Shown one piece after another: positions 45,114 through 53,890 of a DNA stretch of 54,398 bases (the first letter of the stretch is position 1; each line of letters begins with the position of its first letter). The notes beneath the pieces were generated by a model. The model had not been told where the DNA came from and did no database searches. It saw only the letters and a program-made list of their open reading frames with translations. This DNA is from JAKOQB01 sp036824465 (GTDB taxonomy: Bacteria; Pseudomonadota; Gammaproteobacteria; Burkholderiales; Burkholderiaceae_F), in assembly GCA_036824465.1 (NCBI GenBank), contig DAITAC010000015.1:1-54398 (forward strand), in the 5' to 3' direction. A program made the position numbers and the translations under genes.

Positions 45114-45344
45114 CTAGCGCGCGTTCGAGGCGGATTCCGCGGTGCTGTCGGCCGGCGGCGGCAGCCGCGCGAGCAGCGCATCGATGCGCTCCATCGCGCC
45201 TGCGACGCGGCCGCGCAGCGTGTCCAGTTCGACATTGGCCGTGGCGAGCTGCGTGCGCAGTCTCAGGTTTTCCTCGCGCAGAGCGCGCATGCGACCCGCC
45301 AGTTCGGCCATCTTGGCGGTCAGCGCATCGAGGTCTTCGAGCAT
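45114..45344 (-). CDS. ZapB-like coiled-coil protein (TIGR02449 type)
   Basis: A 76-residue protein that is one long coiled coil in its first two-thirds, beginning MLEDLDALTAKMAELAGRMR and REENLRLRTQLATANVE, with a Pro/Ala-rich tail. Short coiled-coil proteins directly upstream of zapA are common in this group and are regarded as division factors. The internal ATG at 45344 is chosen; longer versions add Arg/His-rich residues of poor character. It lies 11 bp before zapA. Confidence 0.7.
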   Translation of the reverse strand: MLEDLDALTAKMAELAGRMRALREENLRLRTQLATANVELDTLRGRVAGAMERIDALLARLPPPADSTAESASNAR

Positions 45345-45399
45345 GCGGAAATGGTAGCACCGGCGGTGCGCCATCGCGCTGCTAGACTTCATCTGCCTA

Positions 45400-45625
45400 C
45401 GGTGCCTCGACGCTCATGCGTTGAGGTGAAACGGGAAACAGGGATGCGGCGCGATGAATACGCGTCGCGACAACCTGTGCTGCCCCCGCAACGGTAAGCA
45501 GAGGCCGGCTGGCCCACGCGATGCAGGCGTGGTGGCGCCGGCGCCCTTCACGATCAGCCACTGCGCGCAACTCGCACGCGCGGGAAGGTGTGAAGAAGAC
45601 TCTGCAGCCCGGAGACCGGCCGCGG
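45400..45625 (+). promoter_or_regulatory. Cobalamin (AdoCbl) riboswitch
   Basis: Conserved elements occur in the expected order: GGTGCCTC, the paired TTGAGGTGAAACGGGAAACAGGG, then GTGCTGCCCCCGCAACGGTAAGC (the B12 box), GCCACTG, GGGAAGGTG and AGCCCGGAGACCGGCC. The element lies upstream of a BtuB-type receptor with a terminator in between. B12 binding should switch off the btuBCD operon. Confidence 0.93.
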
Positions 45626-45692
45626 GCCATGTCGTGCGCTGCGCGCCAGACGCAGTTCGGCATGCCGGTGGACCTGCCACGGGGAGGTGGCG

Positions 45693-45721
45693 GGGCGGGT
45701 CAACTGCTACCCGCTCTTTTT
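45693..45721 (+). terminator. Riboswitch expression-platform terminator
   Basis: GGGCGGGT and ACCCGCTC (8 pairs with one G-U) enclose CAACTGCT, followed by TTTTT ending at 45721. It lies ~70 bp after the riboswitch core and ~57 bp before the btuB ATG. This is the expected OFF structure for transcriptional control; the competing antiterminator was not resolved. Confidence 0.75.
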
Positions 45722-45777
45722 CCTCGTGCTCGTCCTTGTGTTTTCCGGCGGTGGGCCGGACCGAGATCGAGGAAAAG

Positions 45778-47598
45778 ATGAGACTTTGTCAGCTCACGCC
45801 AGCGGCGCTCCCGCTGGCACTGCTTGTCCCGGCAGGGTCGGCATTTGCGCAGGCGGGGCCGCAGACGCTTGCACCCGTCGTCGTCAGTGCCGCGCGCATC
45901 GAGCAGTCAGTGACGGATGTTCTTCCGCATACCAGCGTCATCACGCGAGATGACATTGAGCGCAGCCTGGCGCCCGATGTGTCCTCGTTGCTGGCGCGGT
46001 TGCCCGGGGTGGAAGTCGCGCAACTCGGTGGCATCGGTAATCAGACGGGAGTCTTTCTGCGTGGAGGTGACACGCGGCATGCGCTGGTGCTGGTCGACGG
46101 CGTACCGTTGAACAACGCGAATTTCTCGCTCGCATCGCTTGACCAGATCATGGCGGCACAGGTCGAACGCATCGAGGTCGTGCGTGGCAATGTGAGCAGC
46201 CTGTACGGCTCGCAGGCCGTCGGTGGTGTGATCCAGATCTTCACGCGCAGCGGTGGCAGTGGCTTCGATGCGCGTGCCGGCTTCGGCACCCGAGGCATGG
46301 GCGAGGTGCAGGGGGGCGCGCGCGGCGGCGCGTACGGCTGGCGCTTTGCGGTCGCGCTGTCGGCGCTTGAGACCGACGGCTTCAACGCGCTCGATCAGGG
46401 CAAGCGGCCAGGTACCAATCCTGATCGCGATGGCTATCGAAACGAAAGCGCCTCGGCGCAGCTTGGCTACTCGTGGGCGCCGGAGCAATTGATCAGCGTG
46501 CACGGACTGCGCACGCGCGGCCGACTGCAATACGACAGCGAGTTCGGACCCGCATCGCAGGCCGATGAGTCGGTGCAGACGATTCAGAGCGTGGGCGCAT
46601 CCGCCCGCAACCGGATCACGGAGAACTGGACATCGCGGCTTTCGATCGGCCGCCTGCGCGATGCGCTCGACGCGCGTGTCACCGCGTTTCCCTATTTCGT
46701 CACCAGCACCGGCACGCAAATCACGTGGCAGAACGACATCGACATCGCTCCCGATTGGAAGGCGACACTGGCGGCGGAACGCCTGCGCCAGACCATCGAC
46801 AGCGATACCGCCTATATCGTCGATGCACGAACGGTCAATACGCTGCGGGCGGGGTTGCTCGGGAAGGTCGGTAGGCAGCAATTGCAGCTGAACGTGCGCC
46901 GCGACGACTACTCCGATTTCGGCGCGGCCAGCACCGGCTACCTGGGTTACGGGTATGCACTCAGCGACGCGCTGAAACTCATCGGCAGCGTCTCCAACGC
47001 ATTCAATGCGCCGACGTTCAACGATCTGTTCTATCCGTTCGGCGGCAATCCCGACCTGAAGCCGGAACGCACGCGAACCTTCGAAGCGGGATTGCAGTTT
47101 CTGCGCGGTGCTGCGTCGGCGCGCGTTCAGCTGTTTCACTCCCGCTACCGCGATCTGATCGGATTCGATTCCGCATTCAATCGAGTGAACATCGGCCGCG
47201 CGACCGCGCAGGGCGCCGAGTTTTCACTCGACGTTCCGGTCGGCGCATGGCGCACACAGGTTGCCGCCACTTTGCAGAATGCGACCGACGATCAAAGCGG
47301 CGCCCGTCTGGTTCGCCGTGCCCGCGTGTTCGGAAATCTGCAGTTGGCGCGCAACTGGTCTGCCGTCGATGTGCTGGCAAATCTGCGCGTAACCGGCGAG
47401 CGTCGCGATCGAGCCGGCGGCGCCGAGCGGATCCTCGGAGGCTATGGCGTCGTCGATTTCGCGGCGCGCTGGCGGTTGCAGCGCGATCTTCTTCTGACGT
47501 TGCGGGCGGAAAACGTGTTTGATCATTCGTTCGAGAATGCCTACGGCTACCGCGGCACGCCGCGCGGTGTGTTCGGGGGCGTAGAACTTCGCCTGTGA
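45778..47598 (+). CDS. btuB: TonB-dependent vitamin B12 receptor
   Basis: A 606-residue outer-membrane barrel. It has a signal peptide (cleavage near AFA-Q, residue 25), the TonB-box-like LAPVVVSAARIEQS, the plug domain with GNVSSLYGSQAVGGVIQIFTR, and repeated barrel strands ending in a C-terminal aromatic/hydrophobic strand (GGVELRL). It imports cobalamin using TonB-ExbBD energy; ExbB/ExbD genes lie 3.5 kb downstream on the other strand. The upstream riboswitch fixes the substrate as B12. The start is the ATG after GAGGAAAAG. Confidence 0.92.
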   Translation: MRLCQLTPAALPLALLVPAGSAFAQAGPQTLAPVVVSAARIEQSVTDVLPHTSVITRDDIERSLAPDVSSLLARLPGVEVAQLGGIGNQTGVFLRGGDTRHALVLVDGVPLNNANFSLASLDQIMAAQVERIEVVRGNVSSLYGSQAVGGVIQIFTRSGGSGFDARAGFGTRGMGEVQGGARGGAYGWRFAVALSALETDGFNALDQGKRPGTNPDRDGYRNESASAQLGYSWAPEQLISVHGLRTRGRLQYDSEFGPASQADESVQTIQSVGASARNRITENWTSRLSIGRLRDALDARVTAFPYFVTSTGTQITWQNDIDIAPDWKATLAAERLRQTIDSDTAYIVDARTVNTLRAGLLGKVGRQQLQLNVRRDDYSDFGAASTGYLGYGYALSDALKLIGSVSNAFNAPTFNDLFYPFGGNPDLKPERTRTFEAGLQFLRGAASARVQLFHSRYRDLIGFDSAFNRVNIGRATAQGAEFSLDVPVGAWRTQVAATLQNATDDQSGARLVRRARVFGNLQLARNWSAVDVLANLRVTGERRDRAGGAERILGGYGVVDFAARWRLQRDLLLTLRAENVFDHSFENAYGYRGTPRGVFGGVELRL

Positions 47599-48605
47599 CG
47601 ACGCGCCCGTCCTCGACGTTGCTTCTGCTTGCCCTGGCCGGCGCGGCCAGCGTCGCCCTTGCGTTGCTGATCGGCAGCGTGCGCGTGCCGCCGCGCGATC
47701 TATGGGAAATCCTCGTCGGCACGGCAGATGCGCCGCTCGTGTCAATCGTGCTCGATCTGCGGCTGCCGCGCGCGCTGTCTGCCTTTGCGACCGGCGCGCT
47801 GCTCGCGCTGTCCGGCGCGATCCTGCAGGCGCTACTGCGCAATCCGCTCGCCGACCCTTATGTCCTCGGCGTATCGGGCGGTGCCGCGGTGGCGGCGCTC
47901 ATTGCGCTTGCACTCGGCGCCGGCGCGCTCGGCATGCAACTGGCCAGCATGGCGGGCGCGCTGGCGACCACGGCCACGCTGTTCGTCTTCGCGCGCCGCG
48001 CGCTGTTCGCTCGCGCCACCAGCGCGGTCGCCTTGTCGGATGATGGCACCACCCACGTTCTGCTCACCGGCGTGATGATCGCAGCGTTCTGCGCCGCGGC
48101 GCTGAGCCTGCTGCTCGCGCTCGCGCCGGACGGGCGCCTGCGCACGATGGTGTTCTGGCTGCTCGGTGACCTGGGGGGGGCGACCAGCCTGCCTGGCGCC
48201 GCGTTCGCGCTTGCGTTGCTCGCCGGCAGTCTGGTCATCGCGGCGCGATTGGCACGGCCCCTGAATCTGCTGCTGCGTGGCGATGTGCAGGCGTTCACGC
48301 AGGGAGTCGACGTCGAGTGGACGCGTCGCACGCTGGTGATCGTCGCGGCGCTTGGCACCGGCGCGGCAGTCACGCTTGCCGGCGCGATCGGCTTTGTCGG
48401 CTTCATTGCACCGCACCTGGTGCGGCGCGTCGTGGGCAACGATCAGCGGGTGTTGCTGCCGGCCGCGGCGCTCGCCGGCGGTGCGCTGGTGGTCGTCGCC
48501 GACACCGCCGCGCGCACGGTCGCGGCCCCGCTGCAGATCCCGGTGGGTGTGCTGACGGCGATGATCGGCGTGCCGCTGTTTCTGTGGTTGCTGCGAACGC
48601 GATGA
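47595..48605 (+). CDS. btuC: Vitamin B12 ABC transporter permease BtuC
   Basis: A 336-residue FecCD-type permease with about ten helices. LRLPRALSAFATGALLALSGAILQ is the family's N-terminal hallmark, and GAIGFVGFIAPHLVRRVVG contains the conserved loop that contacts the ATPase. It starts with GTG overlapping the btuB stop. With BtuD and BtuF it forms the inner-membrane B12 importer. Confidence 0.9.
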   Translation: MTTRPSSTLLLLALAGAASVALALLIGSVRVPPRDLWEILVGTADAPLVSIVLDLRLPRALSAFATGALLALSGAILQALLRNPLADPYVLGVSGGAAVAALIALALGAGALGMQLASMAGALATTATLFVFARRALFARATSAVALSDDGTTHVLLTGVMIAAFCAAALSLLLALAPDGRLRTMVFWLLGDLGGATSLPGAAFALALLAGSLVIAARLARPLNLLLRGDVQAFTQGVDVEWTRRTLVIVAALGTGAAVTLAGAIGFVGFIAPHLVRRVVGNDQRVLLPAAALAGGALVVVADTAARTVAAPLQIPVGVLTAMIGVPLFLWLLRTR

Positions 48606-49369
48606 GAGAAAACTCATCCGCGCGTCTCGAATGTCGCAATGTTCACTTGCGCGCAGGTGAGCGCGAACTGGTGCGCGCTCTGTCGCTGTGCGTTCAAGAT
48701 GGCGAACGATGGGTGGTGCTGGGTCCGAACGGTGCCGGCAAGTCGACGCTGCTCGCGGTGCTGGCCGGCGTGCGCGCAGCGTACCGAGGTGAAGTCCATC
48801 TTGAGGGGCGCCGCCTGCACGATTGGACCGTCGAGCAGATGGCCGAACAGCGCGCGCTCGTGACCGACCGCTGGCACGATCCATTTTCTGCCAGCGTGCT
48901 CGATACGGTGTTGACCGCACGCTTCCGCCTGGGCGGAGCCGACGCGCAAGGCGAACACGTCGCGCGAGAATGGCTGGCCGAATTCGACTGCACAGCGCTC
49001 GTCGACCACGACGTAGCAACCCTGTCGCGCGGTGAGCGCCAGCGCGTCGCGCTCGCCACCGCGCTCGCCCAGGACACGCCGCTGGTGCTGCTCGATGAAC
49101 CGATTGCGCATCAGGACCCACGCCATCAGGCGCTGGTACTCGATCGCCTGGCGCGGACGCCGGGGCGCACGCTGATCGCGTCGCTGCATGACATGAACGC
49201 GGCGGCTCGCTTTGCGAGTCACGCCTTGCTGCTGACCGGACGCGGTGACTGGTCCGCCGGCACCGCGCACGAGATGCTGACGGCGCCGCGCCTGTCAACT
49301 CTCTTCGAAGCCGACGTGATTACCGTGCCTGCGCCAAACGGGGCGCCGTTGTTTTCGATCGGGTCCTGA
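48602..49369 (+). CDS. btuD: Vitamin B12 ABC transporter ATPase BtuD
   Basis: A 255-residue ATPase. Walker A GPNGAGKST begins at residue 41; the signature is LSRGERQRVALA (Arg replaces the usual Gly in LSGGE), and Walker B reads PLVLLDEPIAHQDP. SLHDMNAA is the H-loop. The start overlaps the btuC stop (ATGA). It completes the riboswitch-controlled btuBCD operon; the binding protein is encoded separately. Confidence 0.9.
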   Translation: MRENSSARLECRNVHLRAGERELVRALSLCVQDGERWVVLGPNGAGKSTLLAVLAGVRAAYRGEVHLEGRRLHDWTVEQMAEQRALVTDRWHDPFSASVLDTVLTARFRLGGADAQGEHVAREWLAEFDCTALVDHDVATLSRGERQRVALATALAQDTPLVLLDEPIAHQDPRHQALVLDRLARTPGRTLIASLHDMNAAARFASHALLLTGRGDWSAGTAHEMLTAPRLSTLFEADVITVPAPNGAPLFSIGS

Positions 49370-49810
49370 TCACCTGACGCCAAACCGCAGCGTTGCGGTT
49401 GCGATGTAGACCTCGCGCAGGAAACAGAGCAAGCCGATGATCAGTGACAGCAGCGCGGCGGCGAACACCAGCGCAACGACGCGTGTCAGATCGGGCGACC
49501 AGGCGTAGTACGCGGTGATGAAAAGCCCACCGATCACGCCGCAGATCAGCAGGGCAGCGATCACACAAAGCGAGACCGCGCGGTTCACCAGGCGCAAGCG
49601 GTGCGACAGTGTTCGCAGTTCGGCGTGCGCCGCGTTCGCCTGCGACTCATCCGCGGCAGGCATGCGCTCTTCAAGCGTGCGCGCACGATCGATGATGCGC
49701 GCGATCCGTTGCGTCATCACGCCGAGCAGCGCGCCGATGCCGGTCAACAGGAACACGGGAGCGATCGCGAGCTGGATCACGTGCGCAATGATGTCGAGTT
49801 GGTCTTTCAT
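49370..49810 (-). CDS. DUF2721 membrane protein
   Basis: A 146-residue protein of the DUF2721 type: three hydrophobic segments, an N-terminal IAHVIQLAIAPVFLLTGIGALLG with MTQRIARIIDRARTLEE, and C-terminal LCFLREVYIATATLRFG. The function is unknown. Its last bases abut btuD tail-to-tail, and it follows btuF by 27 bp on the minus strand, so it is probably the last gene of that operon. Confidence 0.75.
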   Translation of the reverse strand: MKDQLDIIAHVIQLAIAPVFLLTGIGALLGVMTQRIARIIDRARTLEERMPAADESQANAAHAELRTLSHRLRLVNRAVSLCVIAALLICGVIGGLFITAYYAWSPDLTRVVALVFAAALLSLIIGLLCFLREVYIATATLRFGVR

Positions 49811-49837
49811 CGCGGTTGCCGGTTGAAGACTGAGCGT

Positions 49838-50716
49838 TCAGTGCCGCAGACGTGCTGTTTCGATCCGCTCACAAAGTACCGCGATTTCGTCGACGATGCG
49901 CGGGCCGTGGCGGTTGATCCGGTCAGCATCGAGCGTGACGAGCTGGTGGTTGCTGACCGCGCTGATGCTGCCGAATCGCCGCCATTGGCTCAGGGCATCG
50001 CTCGGCTGCGCGCCGGGCTCGGCGGTGACGATCAGCTGCGGGTCGGCCGTGATGACCGCTTCGACCGCGACCTGCGGCGCAATCGAGGCCAGTTGCTCGA
50101 ACACATTGCGCCCGCCGCACAGCCGGATCGCCTCGTTGATCACGTGCGTGCCGGCCAGCGTCATCAGTGGTTGAGCCCAGACTTGATAGAAGACGCGCAC
50201 CGGCGCGCGGCCGGCATGGCGTGCTCGTAGCGTCTCGACGCGCGCGCGGAAGTCGGCCGCGACGCGCGGCGCCGCGGCGCTGGCCGTCAGCCGACCGAGC
50301 CGCTCGAGCGAGGTCGCGATGCTGTCGAGCGATCCCGGTTCATTGATGTAGACCGGCACGTTCAGCCGCCGCAGCGAATCGACGATGCCGGGCGGAAATC
50401 CGCTGCCCCAGATCACGATCAGGTCGGGCTTTGCCGCGGCCACGCGTTCGACGTCGACGCTGTGCGCGCGCGCCACACGCGGCAATCTGGCCGCGGCCGG
50501 GGGGTAGTCGGCGAAATCGGTGGTGGCGACGATTCGCTCGCCGGCGCCGATCGCGAACAACTGTTCGGTGATATGCGGTGCCAGGCTGACGATTCGCTGC
50601 GCGGGATGTGCCAGTTCGATTCGCTCGCCGGCGTCATCAACCACGACGACGGGCTGCGCCGTGCCTGCATTCGCAGCGATCAGTAGTGCGAGCGCAACCG
50701 AGCGAACCGCGGGCAT
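49838..50716 (-). CDS. btuF: Periplasmic cobalamin-binding protein BtuF
   Basis: A 292-residue helical-backbone binding protein of the TroA/BtuF class. It has a signal peptide ending near AGTAQ, then VVVDDAGERIELAHPAQRIVSLAPHITEQLFAIGAG, which holds the typical N-terminal lobe motif, and RLCGGRNVFEQL in the C-terminal lobe. It carries B12 from BtuB to BtuCD. Its ATG overlaps the exbD stop by a base. It is outside the riboswitch operon. Confidence 0.87.
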   Translation of the reverse strand: MPAVRSVALALLIAANAGTAQPVVVVDDAGERIELAHPAQRIVSLAPHITEQLFAIGAGERIVATTDFADYPPAAARLPRVARAHSVDVERVAAAKPDLIVIWGSGFPPGIVDSLRRLNVPVYINEPGSLDSIATSLERLGRLTASAAAPRVAADFRARVETLRARHAGRAPVRVFYQVWAQPLMTLAGTHVINEAIRLCGGRNVFEQLASIAPQVAVEAVITADPQLIVTAEPGAQPSDALSQWRRFGSISAVSNHQLVTLDADRINRHGPRIVDEIAVLCERIETARLRH

Positions 50717-51159
50717 CAGGGCCGCTTGGTCGCGTCGGCCGGCGCGGGTTCGGTCACGAATCCGATCCGGGTCAGGCCGACCTCCTGCGCCAGCGACATC
50801 ACCAGAGCGACGCGCTCGAAACGCGCCGACTTGTCGGCGCGCAGGTGCACTTCGGGCGCCGGCCTGTGCGTTGCCAGTTCGGTCAGGCGAGTCCGCAGCG
50901 CGTCGACTTCGATTGGCTGCGCGTTCAGATAGATCGCGCCGGCGCCGTCGATGCTCAGGCGAATCGGCTCTCCGCTCGGCGTCGCGGGCGCCGCATTGAC
51001 TTCCGGCAGGTCGAGCTTCAACGCGTAGGTCAGCAAGGGGGCGGTGATGATGAAGATCACCAGCAGCACCAGCATCACGTCGACCAGCGGCGTGACGTTG
51101 ATTTCGGCCATCGGCTGCGATGGCGAATGGCCGCGCTCGAATCCGCCGAACGACATCAC
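50716..51159 (-). CDS. exbD: ExbD/TolR-family biopolymer transport protein
   Basis: A 147-residue protein. One membrane helix starts with the functional acid (INVTPLVDVMLVLLVIFIIT, Asp about 27), followed by a periplasmic domain with the typical IYLNAQPIEVDALRTRL. It works with ExbB to harvest proton motive force for TonB. It overlaps the exbB stop and the btuF start by a few bases. TolR is the alternative, but no tol/pal genes are nearby. Confidence 0.87.
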   Translation of the reverse strand: MMSFGGFERGHSPSQPMAEINVTPLVDVMLVLLVIFIITAPLLTYALKLDLPEVNAAPATPSGEPIRLSIDGAGAIYLNAQPIEVDALRTRLTELATHRPAPEVHLRADKSARFERVALVMSLAQEVGLTRIGFVTEPAPADATKRP

Positions 51160-51839
51160 GTCTCTGATGGAAAGCGGCCGCCGACAGTCAGGAACGCGTG
51201 CAGGTCATGTGCGAACCCGTCGAGTTGCGCCAGCAGCATCCGATTGACGCGCGTGAATGCGTTGAAGCCCAGCAGCGCGGGCACCGCGACGACCAGGCCG
51301 AACGCCGTCATCACCAGTGCCTCGCCGACCGGGCCGGCCACCTTGTCGATCGCCACGCTGCCGCTGGCGGCAATGTTCAGCAGCGCGTGATAGATGCCCC
51401 ACACCGTGCCGAACAGTCCCACGAACGGCGCCGTGCTGCCGACCGAGGCAAGAAACGTCAGGCCGGATTCGAGACGCGCCGCGGCTTCGTTGATGCGCTG
51501 ACGCAGCGCGCGGGTGATCAGTTCCGAGCGATCGATCTGCGCCGCCAGCGATTGTGCCCCTCCCGGGGGAAGCGCCGCGTTCGCCGCGGATGTCGCGAGC
51601 GGAACGAAGACCGCCTCGGCATCGACGGGCTTGAGCAGCGCGATCGCCTCGTCCATCGAGCGCGCGGCCCAGAATTGTTCCAGCGCGTTTGCGGCGCGGC
51701 GCGCGCGCAGCCATGCCCACGCTTTCCACAGGATCACGCACCAGCTGGCCACCGACATCGCCAGCAGGATGTAGGCGGTCAGGCGGATGATGGCGTCGGC
51801 CTGCGACCAGAAATGCGACAGACCGAGACCAGTGTTCAT
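51156..51839 (-). CDS. exbB: ExbB/TolQ-family proton channel protein
   Basis: A 227-residue MotA/TolQ/ExbB protein with three membrane helices. The conserved stretch VGSTAPFVGLFGTVWGIYHAL starts the second one, and PVGEALVMTAFGLVVAVPALLGFNAF the third. It powers TonB with ExbD. The ATG at 51839 gives the normal N-terminus (MNTGLGLSHFW). It lies 4 bp after dapB. Confidence 0.87.
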   Translation of the reverse strand: MNTGLGLSHFWSQADAIIRLTAYILLAMSVASWCVILWKAWAWLRARRAANALEQFWAARSMDEAIALLKPVDAEAVFVPLATSAANAALPPGGAQSLAAQIDRSELITRALRQRINEAAARLESGLTFLASVGSTAPFVGLFGTVWGIYHALLNIAASGSVAIDKVAGPVGEALVMTAFGLVVAVPALLGFNAFTRVNRMLLAQLDGFAHDLHAFLTVGGRFPSET

Positions 51840-51843
51840 ACGT

Positions 51844-52668
51844 CTATCGCAAGCCGAGCACGTCGTGCATGTCGAACAGTCCGCGCGCCTGCTGCGCGAG
51901 GAATCGGGCGGCGCGCAAGCTGCCGTGCGCATACGTCATGCGGCTCGCGCTCCGGTGCGTGATCTCGATCCGCTCGCCGGTGCCGGCGAACAGCACCGTG
52001 TGATCGCCGACAATGTCGCCGCCACGCACCGCGGCAAAGCCGATCGTGCCGGGCTTGCGTTCGCCGCCGGTATCCCGTCCCGTCACGCTTTCGCGCGCGT
52101 ACACCGCGATGTCGTCGAGTCTCCTGCCGAGGGCGCCGGCGACGACTTCACCCATCTTCAGCGCCGTGCCCGACGGCGCATCGACCTTGTGGCGATGGTG
52201 CGCTTCGATGATCTCGATGTCGTAGCCGGACGAAAGGATCTTCGCCGCGACTTCAAGCAGCTTGAACGTCGCATTGACGCCGACGCTCATGTTGGGGGCA
52301 AAGACGATTGCGACCCTGTCGGCCGCCGCGCGGATCGCGGCACGGCCGGCGTCGTCGAATCCGGTGGTGCCGATCACCATCTTCACGCCGGCGGCGCTGC
52401 CGGCGCGCAGGTGTTCGAGCGTGCCTTCGGGCCGCGTGAAATCGATCAGCACATCGGCTGCGTTCAGAGCGGCCAGGTCACTGGTGACACGCACGTCCGT
52501 GCGGCGGCCGAGGAATTCCGCGCAGTCGCGACCGATGTCGGGGCTGTCGGCGCGATCCAGCGCGGCGGCGATCGTCATGTCCTCGGCGCCAAGCGCCGCT
52601 TCAATGAGCATGCGGCCCATGCGGCCGCTCGCGCCGGCGATTGCCAGCTTCACAGGCTTCTGTGTCAT
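51844..52668 (-). CDS. dapB: 4-hydroxy-tetrahydrodipicolinate reductase
   Basis: A 274-residue enzyme, the normal length. The NAD(P) motif is AGASGRMGRM (G12, G15, G18). The catalytic region EAHHRHKVDAPSGTALKMGE contains the His and Lys that donate protons and bind substrate, and IGTTGF is conserved. It makes tetrahydrodipicolinate for lysine and cell-wall diaminopimelate. ATG is preferred over an in-frame TTG 12 bp upstream, which overlaps bamE. It lies 8 bp after bamE. Confidence 0.93.
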   Translation of the reverse strand: MTQKPVKLAIAGASGRMGRMLIEAALGAEDMTIAAALDRADSPDIGRDCAEFLGRRTDVRVTSDLAALNAADVLIDFTRPEGTLEHLRAGSAAGVKMVIGTTGFDDAGRAAIRAAADRVAIVFAPNMSVGVNATFKLLEVAAKILSSGYDIEIIEAHHRHKVDAPSGTALKMGEVVAGALGRRLDDIAVYARESVTGRDTGGERKPGTIGFAAVRGGDIVGDHTVLFAGTGERIEITHRSASRMTYAHGSLRAARFLAQQARGLFDMHDVLGLR

Positions 52669-52676
52669 GGTCGCAA

Positions 52677-53138
52677 TCAACGCGTCGGCAGGTCAATCTG
52701 CGGTGGCGGCTCTTTCGGCGGCGGCTTGGGAAGTTCCTTCGGATTGCGGCCAAGGATCAGGTTGTCGGCCATCGTCTCCGCGGGCATCTCATCCGCGGTA
52801 AAAGTGTCGAGGCGGTTGTCCTTGAACACCACCGACAGGCGTCGCTTCTGCTCTTCGACGCCCTTGCCGCGCTTCAGGTAGTAAACGTAGTCCCAGCGAT
52901 CCTGATGGAACAGGCTCATCACGAGCGGCGTGCCGAGCAGAAAACGGACCTGGTCGCGCGTCATGCCCGGGCGCAATTGCTCAACCATCTCCTTCGTCAC
53001 GATGTTGCCCTGCTGCACGTCCGGGCGATAAGGCTGGATGAACGTCGGGGTCCAGCTGCGCATCGATTCGCAGCCCGCGAGCAGCAGCAGGGCCGACGCA
53101 AGCGCGAACAGGCGAGCGGTTGGCAGTGAGCAGATCAC
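52677..53138 (-). CDS. bamE: Outer membrane assembly lipoprotein BamE
   Basis: A 153-residue lipoprotein. The lipobox is LLAGC (C23), then YRPDVQQGNIVTKEMVEQLRPGMTRDQVRFLLGTPL, the BamE/SmpA core, and HQDRWDYVYYLKRGKG. The Pro-rich tail (PKPPPKEPPPQ) is longer than in E. coli (113 residues). It is an accessory component of the BAM complex. It is divergent from fur, as in many proteobacteria, and is the first gene of a six-gene minus-strand run. Confidence 0.9.
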   Translation of the reverse strand: MICSLPTARLFALASALLLLAGCESMRSWTPTFIQPYRPDVQQGNIVTKEMVEQLRPGMTRDQVRFLLGTPLVMSLFHQDRWDYVYYLKRGKGVEEQKRRLSVVFKDNRLDTFTADEMPAETMADNLILGRNPKELPKPPPKEPPPQIDLPTR

Positions 53139-53139
53139 A

Positions 53140-53166
53140 TTGAGCCTTTCAGTCGGGCGCTATGAT
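53140..53166 (+). promoter_or_regulatory. Candidate fur promoter
   Basis: TTGAGC (53140-53145) and TATGAT (53161-53166) are separated by 15 bp, slightly short for sigma70, 28 bp before the fur ATG. It overlaps the bamE start region, so the two genes share regulatory DNA. Confidence 0.35.
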
Positions 53167-53193
53167 ACTCAGGGCTACCAAACCGTGAGTTCG

Positions 53194-53652
53194 ATGATGC
53201 CTCACCAGGGCGCGGCGAGTTCCGCCGAACTGAAGAGCATGGGCCTGAAGGCCACGCTGCCGCGGATGAAGATTCTGGAGATCTTCCAGCGCAGTTCGGC
53301 GTTGCAGGGCGTGCGCCACCTGAGCGCCGAAGATGTCTACAAGTCGCTGCTGGCCGAGAATCTCGATGTCGGGCTGGCGACGGTCTACCGCGTGCTGACA
53401 CAGTTCGAACAGGCGGGCCTGCTGGTGCGCAGCCATTTCGAGGCCGGCCGCGCGGTGTTCGAGCTCGACGAGGGCAAGCACCACGACCACCTGGTGTGCC
53501 TGACCTGCGGCCGGGTCGAGGAGTTCGTCGACAGCGAGATCGAGAAGCGCCAGCACCAGATCGCAAGCGCCAAGGGTTTCAAGCTGCAGGAGCACGCGCT
53601 CGCGCTCTACGGCGAGTGCACACGGCCGAATTGTCCGCATCGGCCCACTTGA
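53194..53652 (+). CDS. fur: Ferric uptake regulator Fur
   Basis: A 152-residue metalloregulator. It has MGLKATLPRMKILEIFQ and the winged-helix DVYKSLLAENLDVGLATVYRVL. Metal-site residues are HHDH (96-99), C102-xx-C105 and the C-terminal C142/C147 pair that usually holds structural zinc. It represses iron-uptake genes with Fe2+. ATG 53194 is the likely start; GTG 53185 is possible. It is divergent from bamE. Confidence 0.92.
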   Translation: MMPHQGAASSAELKSMGLKATLPRMKILEIFQRSSALQGVRHLSAEDVYKSLLAENLDVGLATVYRVLTQFEQAGLLVRSHFEAGRAVFELDEGKHHDHLVCLTCGRVEEFVDSEIEKRQHQIASAKGFKLQEHALALYGECTRPNCPHRPT

Positions 53653-53680
53653 GTCGGGCGTCGGGAGTCGGGTGTCGGGT
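53653..53680. repeat. GTCGGG heptamer array after fur
   Basis: Four tandem heptamers (GTCGGGC, GTCGGGA, GTCGGGT, GTCGGGT) begin immediately after the fur stop. The same motif forms the inverted arrays at 35.1-35.2 kb. A short AACGG/CCGTT hairpin with an A-run follows at about 53684. The remaining DNA up to the transposase is less GC-rich and holds no evident gene. Confidence 0.7.
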
Positions 53681-53890
53681 GCAAAAACGGTGCCCCCGTT
53701 GGTACGGCGTTTCCCTGGCCAGACCTTGTTCTGACGCGTTGGCACTAACCCGAAGTTCCCCGCCGCCTCGTAGTTGCTGCGCACGTCCAAGTCTTCGTTT
53801 TTCCTGAGAAATGTTGCACCGATGGGGTCTCTTCTTGTGGTTAATGTGTAGTCACTAAATTGCCTTGACATTGGGCGTATGTGCGGTACT

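Noticed and set aside
49369..49370. Shared terminator between btuD and DUF2721
   Set aside because: The stops abut with no spacer, and no symmetrical hairpin with a T-run is visible at the junction.
53681..53890. Minus-strand open frame across the fur-transposase gap
   Set aside because: It extends through fur antisense and has no start signal or domain; the gap more likely contains an IS end and decayed DNA.
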